Shown in pieces: positions 1 through 12,214 of a DNA stretch of 64,000 nucleotides. A model generated the notes under the pieces. It worked only from the letters and a program-made list of their open reading frames with translations, ran no database searches and was not told the DNA's origin. Position numbers and translations under genes: made by a program. Numbering within the stretch: the first letter of the stretch is position 1; every line of letters starts with the position of its first letter. The DNA lies in contig NC_079412.1 of NCBI RefSeq assembly GCF_026213295.1, positions 2,621,813 to 2,685,812 on the forward strand, in the 5' to 3' direction. This stretch comes from Gadus chalcogrammus (Eukaryota > Chordata > Actinopteri > Gadiformes > Gadidae).

Positions 1-300
1 GATTAACAAGGACTGGCCGGCCCCCAAAAGACGCAGACTAATATATAGCAGACTTGATACAGTATTGTGCAGCAGACTTGATAAGATAAAGGTGACTTGA
101 TTTGACAAGATATAGCTAACTTGATACATTATAATGTAGCAGACTTGTTAAGACATAGCAGACTTGATACGGTATAGTATAGCAGACTTGATAAGATAAG
201 GCTGACTTAATACGTTAAGAGATATGTTATATGATAAGATATAGGTGACTTGTTAATATATATGGGACTTTAAAAGAAAGAAATGACTTGAAAAGATACG
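1..300. repeat. Degenerate minisatellite
   Basis: Imperfect tandem copies of a unit of roughly 20-60 bp built around AGCAGACTTGATA and GATAAGATA run from the left edge to about 300. The copies vary in length and order, so this is a diverged simple or minisatellite array. No coding signal is seen. Confidence 0.7.
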
Positions 301-382
301 TTATAAACACTGCAGGTTTGCGACAACCGTCCACAGAAACCTTTATTTTTCTATACTCTTCTGTACTCCAGAGACCACAGGA

Positions 383-1662
383 CAGTGGCGGCTGGTGGTT
401 TTTAAAGTGAGGAAGGAAGGACTGCGTGATTGGTTGCCATTGGCCTGCTTGCACTGTTAGTGGCGTATGGTGGCATAGATATGTGAGACTCAAGTTGTTT
501 CAGGTTGTGTCGGGAACTACAAAATAGCAGGGAGGGATAATTATGTGAACTGAAACAAATCCACCAGTGGCAGCATTGTACCTTCAAAGCTGGTGGGCGG
601 CATGTCTTGGACTACAAGGATAGAAGGAAAGGATGCAAAGCCAAATAGTCACATCAGGCCTACTCTTGATTTGTAAAACTAAATAAAAAAATCTGGGCCT
701 AGAATTGGGCCTATTTTTGCCCTCAATGACTGAAGCTATTGGTTGTAATTTGGCTATGTTTATTTTCAGCTACATTTTTTTTAAGATAAATGAAGCCACA
801 AGACAAAAGGTGATGCCATTTAAAATGCATCATGCTCTGAATCATTCACTAAGATCCTTTTGTACAATATCCAACAGAATGGTCAGAGTAACAAACAATT
901 AAAAGAACAACAAGAACATTATTTCACTACTATTTGCATGGGCTGTAAGCCTAACATTGTTTGAGGCAAATGTGGATGTTAATGGATGTTTCAGAATGTT
1001 GGTCATGGTGTTAAGCCAATTAAGATTGAGGGACTTAATTTATAGATCAGGTCAATCCTCCTCGCGGGCTCCGCAGCTTGGCCGCGGGCAGCCCGGCTCC
1101 GCAGCCCGGCTGCGGGCTATGGAAACGCCAATGTAACCGAACACACTTTACCGCAACGAACAGTAGCACACCGCTCGGTGGAAACGAGGCACGACTGAGT
1201 GGGTTTGTTGGTTCTCGTAGCCTAGACTTGAGGGGATAACCCCTCCCTCCAGGCTGCTCCACAGCCAGAGCTCCTGCTTGTTAATTCATTGCGCAGCCAT
1301 AGGCTATGAACAGACGTAGGCGGGATCCAGAACCAGAGCCCTTAGCTAGTCACATCCACTCAGAGGAGGACTTTCCTCCTCTCTCCCATTGGGCCCCATG
1401 TTATTCACCGGCCACCAACACTTTCGGGAAAATTAATTGGAGGCTGAGGGAGGAACGTCCTCCCTCAAGTAATTTTCAATAGGCGATGGGGGGGGGCTAA
1501 TATCACTTTACCGAGGGAAACGAACATTACATATACAAAGGCATTAATGTAGTCATATTTAAGGGCATTAATTCATTAGTAGTCTGGACAATGTCAATTT
1601 TTTATTCTCAACAATGTTAAGGAGGATCTTCCTCCCTCTCCTCACTGGAGAAGCCTCCACTG
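383..1662. mobile_element. hAT-superfamily non-autonomous element
   Basis: The element is bounded by a perfect 8-bp target duplication, CCACAGGA, at 375-382 and 1663-1670. Its left end starts CAGTGGCGGCTGGTGG and its right end is the imperfect inverse (…AGCCTCCACTG). An 8-bp duplication with CAGTGG-type ends is diagnostic of hAT. No transposase frame is visible. The stretch 955-1060 plus 1590-1625 recurs almost intact at 9449-9590, where the GC-rich middle (1060-1590) is missing. Confidence 0.85.
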
Positions 1663-2173
1663 CCACAGGATGGTTTCAACCTCCCAGAGGATTTCACCCT
1701 GCCCACCAGCGTAGCGGCCAGAGGACACATCGACGTTTGACTCTCCACTTTCATTTCATGACGTATAGACCTACGCTATATGTTTAATATAAAGAGCTGT
1801 GCTTCAGTTGGGATAATATAAGGCCAAGAGACATTATAATGCTGTTTAAAGCAGCCAGGCTTTGCTGCATCGTTCGGGAACACACTCGGACACACACACA
1901 CGTTTAATGGTGTACAGATGTGTTTGGGCCCCTTGGCATTGCAAAAAGGACACACTGATGAGTGTGTGTGTGTGGGCACCTGACGTATAGCTCAGAAAGA
2001 AATAATGCAGACACAAAATGGAAGTGAATTCATCATGTTCTTTGACTGTTTTAACATTCCACAGACAATTTAGTGGAGATCTGATGTCAGGTAATAACAG
2101 AGGACTATTTAGGAAGGAGAACTTCATCAGAGACTCAACTGAGAAGCCCTGAAGGCTGGGTATGTTTGAAGTG

Positions 2174-2777
2174 TGTGATGGAAAATCTACATGTTGTTAC
2201 GTTTTTCTTTATGAACTTAGGTTTTGTTTACTATTCCATGTATGTTCTTGCCATCCTGCTCTCCTTCAGGGTTGTAAACCTTTTTGGTTGGTGATGTCAT
2301 TTGTTCTCACTATCTGTTCCCGTGTCATCTTCTGTTGGTTTTGGCCTGTTCCTTGACCCCCCTGGGGAGCGTCGGGAAACAAAGGGTTACTTGGCACAGC
2401 CGCGACCCCATATTTATGTCATCCTGAGGAACTTCAATCAATAGATCACCATCTGGTTAACAAAGGCTTTTGGTTTATTGGGGGGCAGCTGCCCTCAAGA
2501 ACTCAATCTAAGTGCATAAGAACTCCTGACTTTAGCCACTCAGTGGACTTCGCCTTGCGAACCTTTAGAGAATAAAGTGAGACGCAGGGTGAATTCCCAT
2601 CTGAAGCCTCTGATTATTGTATTGTATGCCTGATTTGTTGTTCATGCATGTTGCGATGTATCTTTGTTTGTACTTTTATTCCAAATATATATGAGACGCA
2701 ATTGCCTGCAAGTATTGTGTGCTTTTTGCATCTCATCTGTCTTAGACGCAAAATCTGATAGAGAATTTGCTCCTACA
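2174..2777 (+). mobile_element. Solo LTR related to the retrovirus at 58900
   Basis: The sequence begins TGTGATGGAAAATCTACATG and ends in CA. It follows, with many substitutions, the whole length of the retroviral LTR found on the minus strand at 58900-59551, including the stretches CAAAGGCTTTTGG, GTGCTTTTTGCATCT and CTTAGACGCAAAATCTGATA. A 4-bp duplication AGTG flanks it (2170-2173 and 2778-2781), the size typical of gammaretrovirus-like integrases. No internal region remains, so it formed by LTR-LTR recombination. It is clearly older than the 3' copy. Confidence 0.8.
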
Positions 2778-2781
2778 AGTG

Positions 2782-3404
2782 TTTTAACTGGTGGATCTGC
2801 TGTGAGGTGCCGAATGTCTGGGGAACACTTAGAAGAAGAGATAGAAGTGGGGATGACAGATTTGTTCTTTTTTATAATCTTTTGCCGTCTTTAATAACTA
2901 GAGCTTTGGATACCTGAAGACAGTCAGCAGTTGGCACAGACCGACCAACTCACGCTCCATTACTACAAACAAACCTGTTGCTTCATATCTCTGTTATTAG
3001 GAGATCTCCTCTGAATATGTTTGAGACGGTCGATGTTTCCCTCTCTGTGCAGAGATGTGGCAAATAATGCATCTTTTAAATTAATAAATATCCTGTTGTG
3101 TGCCACCAATCCTCTTCCCAGTGGACTCTAGACACCTGAGCAACAGGAAGCCCTGGTCCTCAGGGAGAACTTCCTCCAGAACCAGAACTCAAACACCAGG
3201 AGGTCCAAGAGGAGATCCCATTGCCCACTCCCAGAGGAAGAAGGTCTGGACGGATCTGTCAGCAGCCAGCGCCAAGCATAGCAAAAATAAGGGTTTGAGA
3301 AAACCCATAACATTTGCTTAGCAGCCTCAGTTTGATATATTCTTTGTTTTGTTTTGTACTTTTGTTTCGTACAAACAGTTCATCTCCCTGTACACGTGTT
3401 TCAA
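2782..3404. other. No gene recognised
   Basis: I see no supported gene here. A short plus-strand open frame at 3100-3321 is rich in Ser, Arg and Lys and matches no family I know. Confidence 0.4.
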
Positions 3405-4954
<1,550 letters not shown>

Positions 4955-5344
4955 ATGACCGAGGAAGTGAATGTTAACATTGATGGCTGTGCAATTACTG
5001 AAAGTCCAACCATTAAAAATCTTGGGGTTATTTTTGAACCTCAACTAACAATCGATTCACACATCAAAGCTACCACCAAGATTGCATTTTACCATTTGAG
5101 CAACATAGAAAAAATTAGATCATTCTTGTTATTGCGTGATGCCGAGACACTTATTCACTCATTTGTCTCAGACTTGATTACTGCAATGCCTTTTTTTCTG
5201 TCTTCCGAAATGCTTTATCAGAGGCCTTCAGCTTTTGCAGAATGCTGCAGCCAGGATTCTGACAAAAAGTAAAAGAAATGATCATATAACGCCTGTACTG
5301 ATATCCTTACATTGGCTTCCAATAGTGGCCAGGGCTGACTTTAA
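4955..5344 (+). pseudogene. L2-type LINE reverse transcriptase C-terminal fragment
   Basis: Conceptual translation gives the region just downstream of the reverse transcriptase palm in L2/CR1-like LINEs. NIDGCAITESPTIKNLGVIF corresponds to the usual 'xxLGVxxDxxLxFxxH' block. After a frameshift near 5235, LQNAAARILTKSKRNDHITP and SLHWLPI follow, which are hallmark L2 phrases. The fragment stops at 5344, where a MITE begins with GGGTGCACTC. It lacks the catalytic YADD block and most of the element, so it is a dead fragment. The intact-looking relative at 55703-57436 supports the family assignment. Confidence 0.75.
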
Positions 5345-5786
5345 GGGTGCACTCAAACAAGGCCATCTGGCCGTGGCCGTTTTCACACCTAACCGTGCTC
5401 AAATCTGCCAGTGTGAGTGTGGCCAGTCTGGCCAGGCCAGGCCAACTTGGCCACTTGGGAGAGGTGTGCTGCTACGGTACGGGCCGCCACGGTACAGATG
5501 CTAATGAGCCGACACGCGCACTTGCACGGCTACGCAACCTGAGCTGGATGACGTATAGTCCATGCGACGACCATGGACATAATAAAGGCGACGGGCCTTC
5601 TTTCCCATTAAACGGTAAACATGGCGTCAAGCGGTTCAACTGTTGGTTCACGTTGTTCCCATTGAGAAGTCGAGTGTCTGTTAGCCATTTGGGAAGATGA
5701 TAAGCAACAGACTCAGCAAAGTGCGAACTGTGTTCTCTGTGTTGTTGTCCATTGTTGTTAAAACTCTGACTGGCGGCAGACTTTAT
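5345..5786 (+). mobile_element. Truncated MITE, GGGTGCACTC family
   Basis: This stretch starts GGGTGCACTCAAACAAGGCC and is nearly collinear with 8040-8410, including the GGCCGTTTTCACACCTAACC block. The right inverted repeat is missing: at about 5787 the sequence switches to the Harbinger/MADF MITE. It sits directly against the LINE fragment on its left. Confidence 0.7.
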
Positions 5787-5985
5787 TATGGTCCATTTAA
5801 TTGCAGTCGTTTTGGGAGTGGAAGTTAGGTTTAGGATTATCGCGTGATCTCGTGATCTCGCGTGAATACGGCTGGCTCGCAAGGCAGCGCTTACCTGCCG
5901 TTACGCGCCCGGTAGGAATGGACGCAGCGCAGAGGACGCAGCCGTTCCGCGGCGCGTACGCGTCCGGTGGAATCCCGGTGTTAAT
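5787..5985 (+). mobile_element. Right end of Harbinger/MADF MITE (partial)
   Basis: The segment matches 41905-42090 and, inverted, 6600-6800. It contains the end of the MADF exon (TTTTGGGAGTGGAAG), the motif ATCGCGTGATCTCGTGATC, and the terminal GCGTACGCGTCCGGTGGAA. The exon's splice donor (GTGAGT) has been lost here. Confidence 0.6.
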
Positions 5986-6170
5986 AACGCGGAGGCGTCG
6001 TCCACTTTATATTTTGATTTACAATCCAAATATAAAGTTTTTCACAAGCCATAACTTTGTTTCCCTGGTAATGCCTGAGGGTTTGACTAATTCCTGGAGC
6101 AACTATTACCCTCCCGAAAGATTCTTATGCAACAGATCGTTGTTCACTACTCCAGTAATTAGGACGGACC

Positions 6171-6588
6171 TTAGCTACGACTTGGATACGGGAGGTATTC
6201 TAGTCCGTCGGCTTTGACTGCGTTCCCGTTGCTATGGTTACAAATTTTTGAGACACGCTGATACGATACGCCAGCTAGCGCATTAATTGAGCACGGTGAA
6301 CAGACAATTTGACTGGAACTACTTAGCAGGTGTCCGTATATCAGGAGATAATGCACACCCTGCAGCCAATCAGAATCGAGCATTCCCCCAGACCGTGGTA
6401 TAATCCATAAATATGGGGCACGGGAGGCTAATGCTCTCTTACCAACTGATTTTTTGGTGGATGGGATGACCAAAAGACCAGTGTCAGGAGAGCGAAGGGG
6501 GCGTGCAGGTGAATATAAGTGGAGAGGCTCAGACAGGTACAAAGGTACCAATCCATTCAGTGACTTATAAGTTAAGATGAGAGTCTTA
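6171..6588 (-). pseudogene. L2-type LINE C-terminal fragment
   Basis: The minus strand encodes LILTYKSLNGLVPLYLSEPL followed by a block equivalent to 'SPDTGLLVIPSTKK..GKRALASRAPYLW', the conserved C-terminal end of L2-like LINE reverse transcriptases. The reading becomes meaningless below about 6400. The upstream part is cut off at 6589, where a Harbinger MITE inserted with a TTA duplication. It lies opposite in orientation to the LINE fragment at 4955, so the two are separate insertions or a rearranged pair. Confidence 0.7.
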
Positions 6589-7290
6589 CCCGGGGATTCC
6601 ACTGGACGCGTTACGGCAACGTTACGGCTGCGGCACGGAACGGCTGCGACTCTGCCCTGCTTGCATTTCCACCGGGCGCGTTACGGCAGCACAACGTGCG
6701 TTGCGAGCCAGCCGTATTCACGCGAGATCACGAGATCACGCGATAATCCTAAACCTAATGTACTCACCTTCCACTCCCAAAACTATTGCAATTAAATGCC
6801 ACGCTTTGTCCTTTCTGACATTTTCCTTATAAAAAGGATGATTTGGTACATAAATGACTTCATGTTGCTGAACTTCGACAATGAGTCTCTCGTCGTCCAT
6901 GTTGCCGACCCTCTGAGACCCTTTGATTGATTGACTGCTGACCTGGTGCCACCGGTCATGACGTAATAATGTTGATGTGAAGTTACATGAGCTGAGTATT
7001 GTGTTTTATTTTGAAAATTGACCGGATGCTCTATGGCTTTTACTTTTCACTTCCTGCCCGGCTCGACCTGCTCTGTCGAAATTGACGCGGTTTAGCAGCG
7101 GCTCGCGGCAAAAATAGAATTGGACGGAAAGATAGCGCTGCGCCGCGGCACGCCGCTCCTGGGACGCTGCTGAAACGTTCCGCGGCACGCCCGGTGGAAA
7201 TGGTCTCATTGATTATAGTGGAAGCGATCAGCAGCGGTGACCGCGGCGCAGCCTTCCCGCGGCGCGTACGCCTCCGGTGGAAACAGGCCG
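6589..7290 (-). mobile_element. PIF/Harbinger-type MITE carrying a MADF exon
   Basis: The boundaries are a TTA duplication at 6586-6588 and 7291-7293 and similar ends built from GCGTCC(A/G)GTGGAAT and its inverse. A 3-bp TTA target site fits PIF/Harbinger. The minus strand holds a single captured exon (6768-6900), with no DDE transposase. Partial or diverged copies lie at 5787-5985 and 41600-42095. It inserted into the L2 fragment on its left. Confidence 0.75.
6768..6900 (-). CDS. MADF/Myb-like DNA-binding domain exon in a MITE
   Basis: From ATG at 6900 the minus strand reads MDDERLIVEVQQHEVIYVPN and continues through HPFYKENVRKDKAWHLIAIV to GVE. It then meets a clean splice donor, GGAAG|GTGAGTAC, at 6768/6767. 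The spacing of hydrophobic and Trp residues is that of the N-terminal half of a MADF (Myb/SANT-like) domain. Such domains are known from the accessory Myb-like protein of PIF/Harbinger transposons. No downstream exon is left, so the product cannot be completed here. The reading frame is intact over 44 codons, unlike the copy at 41814, which has a 2-bp deletion. Confidence 0.7.
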
Positions 7291-7305
7291 TTAAGTAATG
7301 GAGAA

Positions 7306-9085
7306 CAGAGGTGTCAAAAGTATTCACATTCATTACTCAAGTAGAAGTATAGATACTAGCGTTTAAAAATACTTCTGTAGAAGTTGAAGCATCAACTCAA
7401 GCTTTTTACTTGAGTAAAAGTATAAAAGTACTGGTTTCAAAACTACTTAAAGTATTAAAGTAAAAGTAATGCAAGGGGAAAAAAATGCCATTAAGGACAT
7501 GAGCTTAGGCCGTGCCACAGGGGCCTATAGAATTACAATCAGCTTTTTTGCCAAGTATGCTCACACATACAAGGAATTTGGTCTCTGCATTTAACCCTTC
7601 CGTGAATTAGTGACACACACACAGCACACCTCTATAGCACACTGCCCCACTTCCCCCCAAAAAACATTTTTCTAAAGGCCATCGAATGACTATAATGCTA
7701 ATGTTGAAAGAATTGGGATGCACCTGTTTCAGACACATTTATGCCCATTGAAAATGAACGCATATTAGTACAATGCAAATACATTAAAGAACCATATATG
7801 TGTACTACTGAGCATTAGCATGTGTTTAAAGGAGCGGAAGATATGATGACCCTGTAAGTATTGGAATGGTGCAAAAAGTCAAACTTCAGAAGCATGTTAT
7901 CAAAAGCCTTTATTGGAAATGTAAATGTCTGTAGGCTATCCAAGCCGCTGCAGGAATTTAAGATGTAACGAGTAAGAACTGAGTTGTTTTTGCATCCAAC
8001 CATTTCAAAAAATTCTTCCAGGTACGGCCAGGGATGTACGGGTGCACTCACACTAGGCCATCTGGCCGTGGCCGTGGCCGTTTTCACACCTAACCGTGCT
8101 CAAATCTGCCAGTGTGAGTGTGGCCAGTCTGGCCAGGCCAGGCCAATTTGGCCACTTGGGAGAGGTGTGCTGCTACGGTACGGGCCGCTACACAGATGCT
8201 AATGAGCCGACACGCGCACACGCACGGCTACGCAACCTGAGCTGGAAGACGTATAGTCCATGCGACGACCACGGACATAATAAAGGCGACGAGCCTTCAT
8301 TCCCATTAAACGGTAAACATCTCGTCAAGCGGTTCAACTGTTGGTGTGTTCTCTGTGTTGTTGTCCATTGTTGTTAAAACTCTGACTGGCGGCAGATTTT
8401 ATTATGGTACATGCAGCGGACGCTTGGTGATGACGTGTTATGACGTGATGACGTATGTACAAGAGCCTACCGTGGCCAGGCCACAGTTGCGACGGCCAAC
8501 GGCCACGGCCAGATTTCCATTTGCCTAGTGTGAGTGCAGGCCAGAGAACAATGGGGCCATTTGAGCACGGTTAGGTGTGAAAACGGCCAACGGCCACGGC
8601 CAGATGGCCTAGTGTGAGTGTACCAGTAGAAGGGTTGGCTGGTCTTCTTGGCTACCAAACTCCTCACTGGTGCTTGGTTGGGACATTTCGCTCATCTACG
8701 TCTGCTATTTCGTAGCTGGATTGTGCCGCGATTTATGTCATGTCAGAGAATGTAGATGGGCTCTGGTCATGCGCAGGTGCCATGGATCGCGTATAAACCA
8801 ATAGGGTGTCAGAATGGTATATGTTTATATTCTCATCCAACCAATCAAATTCACTCTATCCGATGGCGTTTGTGTTTTTTTAAAGGCCAGCGGATTAAAA
8901 ACAAGCCGAAATTAAATAGGAGTGACGAGGCCATTTTTTAAAAGTAAGGAGTAGAAAGTACAGATAAGTGTGCGAAAATGTAAGAAGTAGAAGTAAATAG
9001 TAGGCTGAAAAATAATTACTCCAGTAAAGTATAGATTTCTACTTAAGTAAGGTAACGAAGTATTTGTACTTCGTTGACACCTCTG
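7306..9085. mobile_element. hAT element, 1.78 kb, with nested MITE
   Basis: A perfect 8-bp target duplication ATGGAGAA lies at 7298-7305 and 9086-9093. The ends are CAGAGGTGTC and GACACCTCTG, the classic hAT terminal motif, followed on both sides by AAGTA-rich subterminal repeats (ACTTGAGTAAAAGTA and its inverse). No transposase frame is found. A second MITE occupies 8040-8624. Confidence 0.92.
8040..8624. mobile_element. MITE with about 60-bp inverted repeats
   Basis: The left arm starts GGGTGCACTCACACTAGGCC and continues through GGCCGTTTTCACACCTAACC. The right arm (about 8561-8624) is its inverse, ending GGCCTAGTGTGAGTGTACC. The interior shares the block AGATGCTAATGAGCCGACAC with the copies at 5345 and 18580. 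I could not establish the target duplication, so the superfamily is open. It lies inside the hAT at 7306-9085 and is therefore younger. Confidence 0.8.
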
Positions 9086-9093
9086 ATGGAGAA

Positions 9094-9600
9094 TGCCCAA
9101 CGAGGTATCCATTATGATAATGTACACCTTGAAGGGCATTATCCCGCTTATACCATGGTCACTTGCCAAAGAAAATAAATTAATACCATTAATTTATATT
9201 TTCATGCGTTTTACAATCCAAACATAACGTTTTTCATAAGCCATAACTTTGTATTCACAAAATGAATAACTCTTCTCAGGTTGGTGTAGTGTTGAGAAAT
9301 TGAGCTATAGTTTCAGAGAACATGTTTAAACAATTAAGAAAAACTGTAGAGTCTCTACTCATAATGAATACCTCGTTGGGCATTCAGAGTGTTGAGAAAT
9401 TGAGCTATAGTTTCAGAGAATGTGTTTAAACGATTAAGAAAAACTGTATTGGATGTTTCAGAATGTTGGTCATGGTGTTAAGCCAATTAAGATTGAGGGT
9501 CTTCATTTATAGATCAAGTCAATCCTCCTGGGCAATCTGGGCAATCTAAATTTTTTATTCTCAACAATGTTAAAGGAGAGATATTATGGCGTTTTCACAA
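9094..9600. repeat. Repeat debris with short inverted repeat
   Basis: ATGCCCAACGAGGTATCCAT at about 9095 recurs inverted at about 9365-9384. The block 9449-9590 is a deleted copy of the hAT at 383-1662. The block 9200-9260 (AATCCAAACATAACGTTTTT) recurs at about 6020-6060. No gene is seen. Confidence 0.5.
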
Positions 9601-10084
9601 TGAGTAAACATAGTATTTAAGTTCCAGAAAACATGTTTTGGAAGATGTTTGCTGGATATAGCTTTTAGGAAAAAGAATCTTGCCTACTGCTATCCCCCTC
9701 TGCTTCACTCCCTTCAGAATGCGCTGTTTCTGGTGTCTGTAGATTTAATGCAATTGAGCTGCTGCCCATTGACCAATGAGCTGTCAGACTGAACCACAGC
9801 ATGGAGGAGAAGGGATTGTTGCCGTTTGCGGACTCCTGGAGCTCTATATCTATATAATATAATGTAATATTATTATTTATGGGTATTTAATAATATTATA
9901 TCTAATATCATGGCCAAAAGCTATGTGCGCCTCGTATGATATTATGAATCATAAAGACTACGTCTGATGTCTCACGAGTAGAGACTCTAGTGGGGGATAT
10001 CTCGGACATGGTTGAGAAGAATTGGGGGAAAGGAACTTTGGCCTTGACTCTGAAGTCCATGAACCGTGACATGGATGAGAAAGG

Positions 10085-10260
10085 GATTGCACTCCGGGAG
10101 CTGAGCTGCCGGACTGCCGCCGAGCTTCCCGCGCCGGAGCTGCCGGACTGCGGCCGAAGCTTCGGCGGCACCGCTGGATCGGCCGGACTGCCTGCCGATC
10201 CAGCTCGGCTGCCACCGAAGCTTCGGCGGCAGTCCGGCGGCAGTCCGGCAGCTCCGGCGG
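10085..10260. repeat. GC-rich imperfect hairpin
   Basis: GAGCTGCCGGACTGC near 10137 is inverted at the right end (GCAGTCCGGCAGCTC). The core CCGAAGCTTCGGCGGC appears on both sides of a central palindrome (GGATCGGCCGG…). The stem is about 115 bp with small loops. The 137-aa open frame through it is compositional and matches nothing I know. Confidence 0.6.
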
Positions 10261-10929
10261 TGTATTTAAAATTTGAAGACGGAGTTCCACCTGGAACGTT
10301 TAGCCAAAGTATACTACTCCGACTCCGTAATCCGCTCAGCAGCTCTCCGTCGGGATGTCGGATACACAATGCAATTCGCCGCCCGATCTATCTTATATGT
10401 TGACTACAAACCATGTAAGCAGTGTTGTAAATAAACTGCCAAAGCTTTTCAAATCTTATTTGTTTTTTTTATTGGTCCTTAAGGTGCAAAGTAAACAATG
10501 TACAAAGTAATTATGGTGTGAAGTCAAACCGGAGAAGTGATGCAGGAACTGATTTTATTAGAGGACCAATCACAGCCCTTGCCGTCTCCGTTGTGTCGAC
10601 CAACAGGTCCATGGCGTCGACGGATAGTTAAAGTAAGTAGTAAGCTACGGAGAGGGTCTCCGAAAGGCTCTCCGGCTATGGAGAGGGCTCTCCGTGTCTA
10701 CGTACAGCACTTTAACATGCACACGCATTTCAAAAGGCACCATCCAGGTGCTACTATCATCGTTACTATCAGAACGAGCTGTGCAAACCCAGCTCACAAC
10801 ACTATTTCAACAACCCCTGCCTGGGAATTCAGAAATGCAAATGCCATAACAAAGTTTATTGGTGTTTTCATTGCTGCTTATCTATGGGTTGAGAAACAAG
10901 CATTTTTTTTACATTTCCCCCTTAACTAT

Positions 10930-11005
10930 TAACCGTCACGTACCGTGACTTAAAAACCGAGGTACGTACCGAACCGTGACTTTTGTGTACCGTTACACCC
11001 CTAAT
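10930..11005. mobile_element. Likely hAT right end (orphan)
   Basis: ACCGTACCGTGAC-like repeats lead to TGTGTACCGTTACACCCCTA. Read inverted, this starts TAGGGGTGTAACGGTACACA, a common vertebrate hAT end. I could not find the opposite end in the window. Confidence 0.45.
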
Positions 11006-11381
11006 ATATATATATATACACACAACAAGTCTCACAAATGACGTTCTGAGGCATACACACATATTTATTAATTGACAAAATCAACAAATAGTCTTTTGTT
11101 TGTGAATGGGTTTGTTTACAGTGCAAGAGTGGCGAAGTCACGCCCCTTCCGGTAGAGCCCATGGAGAGAAAGTAATTATCTTCTGGTCCCAGTCTTTATA
11201 TGCCCCGGATTACACATATGTTGTTTGTGGATTTAAATGATAATTTTTCATGTCAAGAGTTTGACCGTTTATTATGCAATTGTTCAGTTAAAGGCTGTAG
11301 AGAAAACACAATTCTTCGTTTGCAACCACGTGATCAAAATTACGGCGGCCATCTTGGTAGGAAAACACAAGCGATCAAAAT

Positions 11382-12020
11382 TGGTTTAAGCAGCGGGCTG
11401 GACGGATCACTGCATCCAAGCTGAAGGCGGCTTGTCGAACCAAACTTCACAAGCCGTCTTCATCTCTTATTAATTCGATTTGCTACCCGGAAGCAAATTA
11501 ATTTTCTAATGCAGCAACATCTTGGGGTCTGAATAATGAAGCACAAGCCAGGGCTTGTTCTGCCGAAGAATTTAATAAAAAGCATGAAGATTTCTCGGTC
11601 TCTGAATGCGGTTTGTTTGTCTACCCTCAAAAGCCCTTTCTTGGAGCCTCCCCAGATGGCATAGTCTACTGTTAGTGCTGCGGTTCAGGGGTCTGCGAAA
11701 TCAAGTCCCCTTATAGTTTTCGAGACATTGACCCTGAAGCCGCAACAGGAGTCAAAGATTTCTGCCTGTTGAAAAACGGAACTATCATCAGACTTGACCG
11801 GAATCATGCCTACTACTTCCTAGTCCAAGCCCAGATATTAATATGTGGCCTGGATTACTGCGACTTTGTGGTCTGGACCACAAAGGGAATATACATTGAA
11901 AGGATCCTGCCTGACGCTCAGTTTTGGGCATCGACAATTCAGAGTGCTGAGGCATTTTTTAAAGTGGGAGTATTCCCAGAACTTGCTGCACATTGGTATT
12001 CCCGACCTACAGTTGCTGAA
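11382..12020 (+). pseudogene. YqaJ-type nuclease pseudogene
   Basis: One frame carries the YqaJ-like recombinase/exonuclease hallmarks in order. These are GRITASKLKAAC near the start, then SLINSICYPEAN, then WGLNNEAQARACSAEEF, then FLGASPDGIVYC (the GASPDG metal-binding block). CEIKSPYSFRD (the E-x-K nuclease motif) and HAYYFLVQAQILICGLDYCD (the Q-containing motif III) follow. YqaJ proteins are PD-(D/E)XK-fold nucleases, and in transposons they are thought to be accessory. Two in-frame stops, TAA at 11499-11501 and TAG at 11673-11675, kill this copy. The frame stays open to 12299, but the tail overlaps the opposing THAP gene and is probably not coding. Confidence 0.8.
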
Positions 12021-12214
12021 GTGATTACCACAAATACGAGTGTTGGCGAGATTTATTTGTGCCTTGTCGCCCCGGAAGATGTTCGAAATCCAAGTGCGGC
12101 GTCGCTCCTCGGTCAACTCATGCGTCCGCTCACCTTGAGTTGTGATAACTTTTGGAATCCTAAAGAATTCCCATTCTCCCGTGTGAAATTATTAACACAA
12201 CCGTGGTTAGGCAT
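11990..12214 (-). pseudogene. THAP-domain protein pseudogene (transposase N-terminus)
   Basis: From ATG at 12214 the minus strand reads MPNHGCVNNFTRENGNSLGF, the usual start of a THAP zinc-binding DNA-binding domain. After a frameshift near 12120 it continues TEERRRTWISNIFRGDKAQ and TRICGNHFSNC. This includes the invariant Trp and the C-x2-H-F of the C2CH module. The second Cys of the first pair seems replaced by Phe (GCVNNF). The domain runs head-on into the 3' end of the YqaJ gene. The rest of the transposase is absent, so this is a deletion derivative. Confidence 0.72.

Noticed and set aside
3100..3321. Possible exon rich in Ser/Arg
   Set aside because: No family match, no convincing splice pair, and the opposite strand is also open.
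9990..10403. 137-aa frame through the GC-rich hairpin
   Set aside because: It is open because of GC-rich palindromic sequence, and both strands read open. No known domain.
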